Part shown: one piece after another, positions 58,756-64,000 of the stretch | Numbering within the stretch: position 1 is the stretch's first letter | Layout of the letters: each line of letters starts with the position of its first letter | Assembly (NCBI GenBank): GCA_003194525.1 | Contig: NBIV01000102.1 | Coordinates: forward strand, 1-64,000 | DNA: 64,000 nucleotides | From: Gracilariopsis chorda | Taxonomy: Eukaryota; Rhodophyta; Florideophyceae; Gracilariales; Gracilariaceae | Direction: 5' to 3' | Position numbers and translations under genes: made by a program | The notes under the pieces: model-generated | The model's input: the letters and a program-made list of their open reading frames with translations, nothing else | Databases searched by the model: none | What the model was told of the DNA's origin: nothing

Positions 58756-60984
58756 ATGGACGGTCATCACCGACCGCAGGGGCACCCCCCTCCCGCGCCA
58801 AGTATACCCAGCCATCCACCTCCCCCTCCCACAACGTTTTCACAGAATGCCCCACCCTTCGCGCAACCGCCTCCACAGGCAAAACGACCCCTGCCCGGTC
58901 AAAAACAACCGTTACCACAAGCATCGCAGCAAGGATCTCAAGCACCCATTCCTCAACTTCCCCCTCAAGATATCGTCAACGCTTGCGACACGCTTGTTAC
59001 CGTAGCTAGAAGCCTCAACTCGCGCCCGGTTTATGACACGCGAAGGGTCGGCGGTGAAGATCACCAACCACTATTTCATGCGTCACTCAAACTCATTCCG
59101 CAAGGCTACTCCACCCGAGGCGTTGGACATAGCAAGTTGTCCAGTCGTCGCGATGCCGCATGTAACATGTTGCGGATCATTTATTCCAAAACGGTACCTC
59201 CTCATGCAAGTCCTGCTGCTGGCGCAGCGAATATGCCACGGACGTCATCTCCGTCTCATTCTCTCGCTGGACAGCCTCAGATGCAACCCGCCTCGTATCC
59301 TGTGACACAGACCCGTCAGGTTTTTCCCATCAGGCCCTATTCCTCGCTTCCCCACCCCTCTCAAGGCCGCATGCCCCATTCTGGAGTGCCGCAACCGTCT
59401 CCTGTGCACCAAGGTCCTGGGCATATCCAACCGTTTCATCCAACAGGCAAGCAGGAGCAGCTTCAGCCACAACCACCAATGCAACAACATCAACCACAGC
59501 ATCAGCAGATGCAGCAGATTCCCCAACAGCACCTACGTCAGCAGCCGTATCAACAACAGCAAATGCCGCAGCGTCCGTATCGACATATGCCATCACAGCC
59601 ATCGCATGAGACGCAGTATCAGCCACAACAGCCGGAGCTGGGGGCACAGGAACAACAAAACGTTCAGCCGGTGCAAGAACAACCAGAAGGGCAACAAGTG
59701 AAGCAAAAAGAAGAAGAGCAGGAACCTATGTTTTATGTGGACAGAAGTCCCGATTCAGAGCTTGAAAGGGAACTTGAAGAAGAGGAAGAACAGCAGAAGC
59801 AGTTGTCTGCCGAGCAGCAGGCATTACAGCCGCCAGCACCAGACGCTTCCGCAGAAGAAGCTGTCAAACCGGTCGCATCGAACTCTGAATCTTCTACAGC
59901 CCAACCTTCTGCCCCACAAGCAAGCGTGCCACGACCAGTCAATGAGTCAGGGCCCCCTATGTTACGATCTAAACCTATTCCTGTATCTACATCTGGGGCG
60001 ACATCTGCTTCCTTACCGTCATCAAGCGTGAATGCAACTCCTTCTTCTCCTCTGAAGCCTATGTTCTCCGTTGCCGCCACTCCGATTTCTGCGCATCCAG
60101 TCCGGGATCCTCGAGTTGCTGTTGCGGTGCCATCTGCTTCGGCAGCTGTATCAGTGGGCAGTGGGAATCCAGCATCTGCTCTGCAAAACCAATCGCCCAC
60201 TAACGGCGCTTCTGCTGCAGCGGAGATAGCTACCAATGTGTCGGTGGCACTCACACCGGTACGTGAGAGCGATCCTCCGGAATCAGTTGGTCCGCCTAGC
60301 ACCAAACCGTCAAATCCTCCCCTGAGCTCGGTGAAAGCAGAGAGTTCCCTGCTTCCAGAACAGACAGTATCTCTATCTGATGGAAACACAATTCCAGCTG
60401 CAGCACCTTCTTTGAAGCGCAAGCTAAATCACGCTGTCACCGACCGAAACGCAAACGGGTCCACAAACGGCACCGCTGCTGTCGAACAAGCCAGAAAGAA
60501 GGCGAAACCGCTCCTGTCAAACCCTAGCGTCCGCATTGAATTCCACTTTCTATGTATCTACAGTGATGTCATTATGCGTTGCTTGCAGAATCTAATCGGC
60601 GCTGACCTGTTCATGCGACCGGTCATACGCATGTTCACCGCAGCCAAGGTTCCGATCCGAGTACAGTTTTCGCCGAACTTGAACGTTGAAGTGAAGCAAT
60701 TCTCATGCAATATACAGAACGACATAAGTCGTGTCAGTGTCGCACTTGCTTTTGAGGCGGGGATTATTTCAAACGAGATGTGGATAGCGAGAGCCAAGCA
60801 CTTGGAGGAGGGCCTTTCGAGCATGTATTGGCCGCAGTTGATTATTCTGAACAATGACCTTTGCTTTGATATATTCAAAAAGAACGGAGTTACTGACGTC
60901 GTTAAGCCTAGCGACGATGTGGCTGCACATGTTTCTAGAATCCTGCAGCGCATCGCCAACAGCGAGGTAAAGCGGAACAGGTAA
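58756..60984 (+). CDS. Double-stranded RNA-binding-domain protein with an unrecognised C-terminal domain
   Basis: 742 residues, single exon. After a Pro-rich leader (1-70), residues about 71-144 match a dsRBD: SRPVYDTRRVGGEDHQPLFH, then GVGHSKLSSRRDAACNML, the helix-2 region where the family has GxGxSKKxAKxxAA, though here only one Lys of the usual KKxAK is kept and Arg131-Arg132 follow. A long Gln/Pro then Ser/Ala/Pro-rich low-complexity region (about 150-585) holds an acidic, Glu-rich patch (near 325-350). From about 591 to the end is an ordered domain (IEFHFLCIYSDVIMRCLQNL, VEVKQFSCNIQNDI) that I do not recognise. A putative basic nuclear-type signal (ARKKAK) precedes it. The protein could act in RNA silencing, editing or mRNA control, but no function can be assigned. 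Confidence 0.72.
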   Translation: MDGHHRPQGHPPPAPSIPSHPPPPPTTFSQNAPPFAQPPPQAKRPLPGQKQPLPQASQQGSQAPIPQLPPQDIVNACDTLVTVARSLNSRPVYDTRRVGGEDHQPLFHASLKLIPQGYSTRGVGHSKLSSRRDAACNMLRIIYSKTVPPHASPAAGAANMPRTSSPSHSLAGQPQMQPASYPVTQTRQVFPIRPYSSLPHPSQGRMPHSGVPQPSPVHQGPGHIQPFHPTGKQEQLQPQPPMQQHQPQHQQMQQIPQQHLRQQPYQQQQMPQRPYRHMPSQPSHETQYQPQQPELGAQEQQNVQPVQEQPEGQQVKQKEEEQEPMFYVDRSPDSELERELEEEEEQQKQLSAEQQALQPPAPDASAEEAVKPVASNSESSTAQPSAPQASVPRPVNESGPPMLRSKPIPVSTSGATSASLPSSSVNATPSSPLKPMFSVAATPISAHPVRDPRVAVAVPSASAAVSVGSGNPASALQNQSPTNGASAAAEIATNVSVALTPVRESDPPESVGPPSTKPSNPPLSSVKAESSLLPEQTVSLSDGNTIPAAAPSLKRKLNHAVTDRNANGSTNGTAAVEQARKKAKPLLSNPSVRIEFHFLCIYSDVIMRCLQNLIGADLFMRPVIRMFTAAKVPIRVQFSPNLNVEVKQFSCNIQNDISRVSVALAFEAGIISNEMWIARAKHLEEGLSSMYWPQLIILNNDLCFDIFKKNGVTDVVKPSDDVAAHVSRILQRIANSEVKRNR

Positions 60985-62026
60985 CTGAAGAAAAAGGTAA
61001 CTTCTGTGCTGCCATTTCTACAACTACCTAGAAGTAAGGTTATTGTTGTATTCTTGGTTTCGATGCGTTGTCAACATTCAGAGGAGGCCTGCTTAAAGCT
61101 CATGCTCCGTACAGAGTTGGTATGGATCAAAAACCAAAATGGTAAGCCGTATCACGGCCGCCCATGGTCGCACTGCTTAGCAGCAGGATTATTCCGAACG
61201 CCGCTGTGCTAGAATGAAAAACAGATACCGAACTGTTTACGATCTTGGGAAATGAGATGCAGATCAACGAAAGTTGAAATAAGCCCAGACAGATATCCAT
61301 CGTAGTCCGGTCGCCTTTGTTTAAAAGTGAGGTCGGCCGGGAATTCTTGTGCTCATGCCAGGTTACCATGTAGAGGTGAAGTACGTTATGAGAAGACAAT
61401 GATAGTCAGCACAAATCATGAGCTGGGGCGAATAGCTAGGCTGTGACTCTATTTCAAAATTGGATTTACGATGTGATACGGATTGCTTTTTCAGAAAAGA
61501 AGACTGAAACAGGAGACCAGTAAGACTCCCAGGAAATCCACTGGCAAGAAGATGGGCAGATAAGAGATCAGGCGTTGGTCTTCATCATGTGCGGTGATGC
61601 AACGAGGTATAGAGGCGTTCCCGAAGCTATGTATTCAAACGAAGAGTGGCGTGGCTTGGGATTATCCAACAGCGAACACCTCAAATTGCATCGCGTATCC
61701 TGTACGTTGTACTCCCCCCCTCGCGACTCAGAATACCTCGGTTGTGATATCGCAACTGCTGTGATATGTATCGAGCGGATATGCGCCAGTAGCTGTATGA
61801 CCTGCGATTGCGGAGTTTCTGCCGATAGGTATTGCGCGAACACAGCATGCGCAATTGACTCTCGAAGGCAATGGTGCATCTACATGATTTGCTAACTGCC
61901 GTGCGACGATGAGTTTTTTCGCGGCTGAACAGAGCAAAACGCAGACTTGAATGTAGAGAAAAGACAAGTAGTCTGATGCATAGACATAGACGTCTCGAGA
62001 TTCCTGATGAGCACATTCGTTGTCGT
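60985..62026. other. Gene-free intergenic stretch
   Basis: It lies between two convergent genes. Random short ORFs only, on both strands; no repeats noted. Confidence 0.45.
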
Positions 62027-63186
62027 TCACACCGCACTCGTCTGTTCCGCCCATGTGTCCACAAACGCACCGCTTATCCGTAGTACAGTTTCATAACAAC
62101 TAAGACCAATAGCACTCTGTGGCACGGTGCGAATAAGCCCAGTACCCAAGCCTCGGTAAAACGCGGCGATTCCCTCAGCCATGAATATCTTCTTAAAGGC
62201 GTCAAAAATGCCCGCGTAGTAGTGCGAAGTAGAATGTTGCGCTTGCAAACGAAGTCGAACCACTTCCACGGGGTACATAACTATACCTACCGTTGACGCG
62301 GAGCACGCGCTTGAGATAGCCACTCTAGCATGGGAAGGATTGTTATCCCGTCCACCGCCCGTCTTGAGATACTCGTACAGCGGCATTTGTATCATTGCGC
62401 CCGGAAAGCCCGCCATGGCGGCTACAGTTCCGACATAGAGCCCACGAAAACCTTGCTCCGATACGACGACGCGAAAGGAAGACAGCAGACCGGTGTACTT
62501 CAAGGGCGCGTGTCGATTGGCGCGTACGAGCTGGGTTTGCTGCTTGGTCTTTAGCACGAAAAGCGGGTTGAGCAGGACGCAAGTAGTGATCCATCCGCCG
62601 CCTGCCGCCCAGGACGAAGCGGAGACATCGCGCGGTAACGCCGGCGCTAACATTGAATCGGGAACCCTCGCTTTGAGAAATGAATATGTACTGAAGAATA
62701 TGGCTGCAGCTGGAGCGTGGGATACTACGGCTGGTGTGATACCACGAAACAAACCTCGAACACCTTCTTCTGAGAAGACTCGACGAAGCGTGCCAAACGT
62801 ACCTTTGTAGTACGGTGAATGATCTCCGCGGTATTGTCTCTGCACGGCGAGTTTGGTTCGAACGACATCGAGCGGATGCGTACAAACAGCAGCTATGAGA
62901 CGCGCAATCGAAATGTGAGGAGCAGCAGGTGAACATAAGGTGAAAAAGAAAATTGTTAGCTTGTTTGTGAAGGAGACGATAGGGGGTTGATAGAAGGGCA
63001 TGTGCGCAGCGTACCGACAGCTCCAGACGTAGCGCCCGAGAAGGCGGCGACACGCGGATCTATAGCGGACGGCGAACTAGCTTGATCCATGTCAAGCACA
63101 GGGGAGGAAACTGGGGAGGCGGGTTGATTGGGGGGTGAATCGGGGTGTTCATGGGCACGATTGAAGAAGAGAGGGAGCTCGCGCAT
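62027..63186 (-). CDS. Mitochondrial carrier family protein, SLC25A32/33/36-like (two exons)
   Basis: Exon 1 is 63186-63015 and exon 2 is 62892-62027. The 122-nt intron (63014-62893) has G|GTACGC and CTCATAG|CT ends and splits the first carrier repeat; joining restores SGAVAAVCTHPLDVVRTKL. The product has 345 residues: a Ser/Pro-rich N-terminal extension (about 1-42), then three carrier repeats with signatures PLDVVRTKL, NPLFVLKTKQ and YPVEVVRLRL, each followed by the Gly-rich GLFRG, GLYVG and FYRG blocks. The closest pattern is the FAD/folate, NAD and pyrimidine nucleotide group, but the substrate is not certain. Residence in the inner mitochondrial membrane is usual; some plant relatives are plastid or peroxisomal. 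The second ATG at 63090 is an alternative start. Confidence 0.88.
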
Positions 63187-64000
63187 TTGGAAGACAATGA
63201 GGAAGGAGGCAGCGGGGCGCCGCGGCAGCGTTTCAGCTGCTCATTGCGCGACGGCGATCGTCGACAAGTGGGATAGAGATTCTGTGACAGACTTTGGGAA
63301 AAGCTGAGTGTGGGTGTGGTAGATGCCGTTGGCAACCCCTGCGCCTTTGGCGCGTCGTAGCGAGCTTGCACACGTAGCGTACGATAGTAGCTTTGCAGTA
63401 CAAAGTTTGTACCTTTCGTAGAAGGTGGACAAAGCGTGGGGCGAGATACAGTAGCTACAGTAGATGGAGATAAATTCATGGGCGGCAGAAAGAGCAGATC
63501 TGCGCACGTACCGCTGTAGGAATCATAGATAACGAGTATTTTAAGGAACGCAGAAGAAGACTTTGTTTGGCAGCGGAATGAGCAGCGGGTGCTGATCCAG
63601 GGCATGGCCGACGGCTGTGCTGGCAGTAACCCTCTATCATACGTTGTCGAAGCGTCGGCAACCGCTCCATGCAGACGCTCAGCTCCGCTGCCGCGCTTGC
63701 GCTCTGTTTTCGCACCCTCGTCCTCCTGGGACGTTGCTGCTGCGGTTCAGTTCTGCTGACCACAAGAAGGGCCGGTCAGTTCTGAGCTTACCCTTCATTC
63801 CTGACCAACAACAAGGATCGAGCATAAGCTGCCTTGAAGGCACAAATAATGAAGCCATACGGAGACACGTGAACTCCATACGGAAGACGAATGTTGTATT
63901 TTATCGGCCTCAAGAGAGGGCGTATGGATACAAGGGTACAGGAAAAAGAAAAAAAGAATTACCGGTCTCTGACAAAAAAAAAAAGAAAAAGAAAACGCCG
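63187..64000. other. Gene-free right end
   Basis: 5' flank of the mitochondrial carrier gene. I see no convincing ORF. The last 35 bases are A-rich. Confidence 0.4.

Noticed and set aside
1-64000. CRISPR arrays, operons and ribosome binding sites
   Set aside because: The window is eukaryotic nuclear DNA; no regularly spaced repeats or bacterial gene packing are present.

Overview
The window reads as nuclear DNA of a photosynthetic eukaryote with a primary plastid, most likely a multicellular red alga of the Chondrus type. The clearest pointer is an intron-less light-harvesting protein whose two chlorophyll-binding helices read like red-lineage LHCs and whose leader looks like a simple plastid transit peptide. 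Supporting signs are a thylakoid-type CtpA protease, very few and very short introns (84 to 293 nt), compact divergent gene pairs separated by retrotransposon-filled stretches, and an algal type of Ty1/copia element. The species call is inference; no rRNA or plastid gene is present to confirm it.

Layout. (1) 1-13940: two related Ty3/gypsy elements, both on the minus strand. Each has a Gag ORF, a -1 frame Pol, an identical 18-nt primer-binding site and many frameshifts. The right-hand element stops abruptly inside its integrase where the left-hand one begins. (2) 13950-15860: a 5'-truncated Ty1/copia remnant, plus strand. (3) 15860-18160: gene-free DNA with dispersed repeat motifs. (4) 18160-32990: host genes: a FRAY/OSR1-like kinase, complex I subunit NDUFS6, a small coiled-coil protein, the proteasome receptor RPN13, a probable three-exon unknown gene, the LHC gene, UBE2W-like E2, CtpA and a Nodulin-like MFS carrier. 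(5) 33000-40850: repeat-rich DNA with decayed non-LTR retroelement RNase H pieces, their 3' ends with simple-sequence tails, a perfect 16-bp palindrome with related repeats, and one possible secreted-protein ORF. (6) 40856-63186: GAR1, a giant 3561-codon BLTP1/Csf1 bridge-like lipid transfer protein, DDB1 (broken by two frameshifts in G runs), a secreted DUF2135/YfaP-like protein, a dsRNA-binding-domain protein with an unrecognised C-terminal domain, and a spliced mitochondrial carrier. (7) 63187-64000: no gene seen.

The host genes are not an operon and do not form one pathway. Three act in ubiquitin/proteasome biology (RPN13, UBE2W, DDB1), two in the thylakoid (LHC, CtpA) and two in mitochondria (NDUFS6, the carrier). 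Several start-to-start pairs could share promoters: kinase/NDUFS6, RPN13/unknown gene, CtpA/MFS and BLTP1/DDB1.
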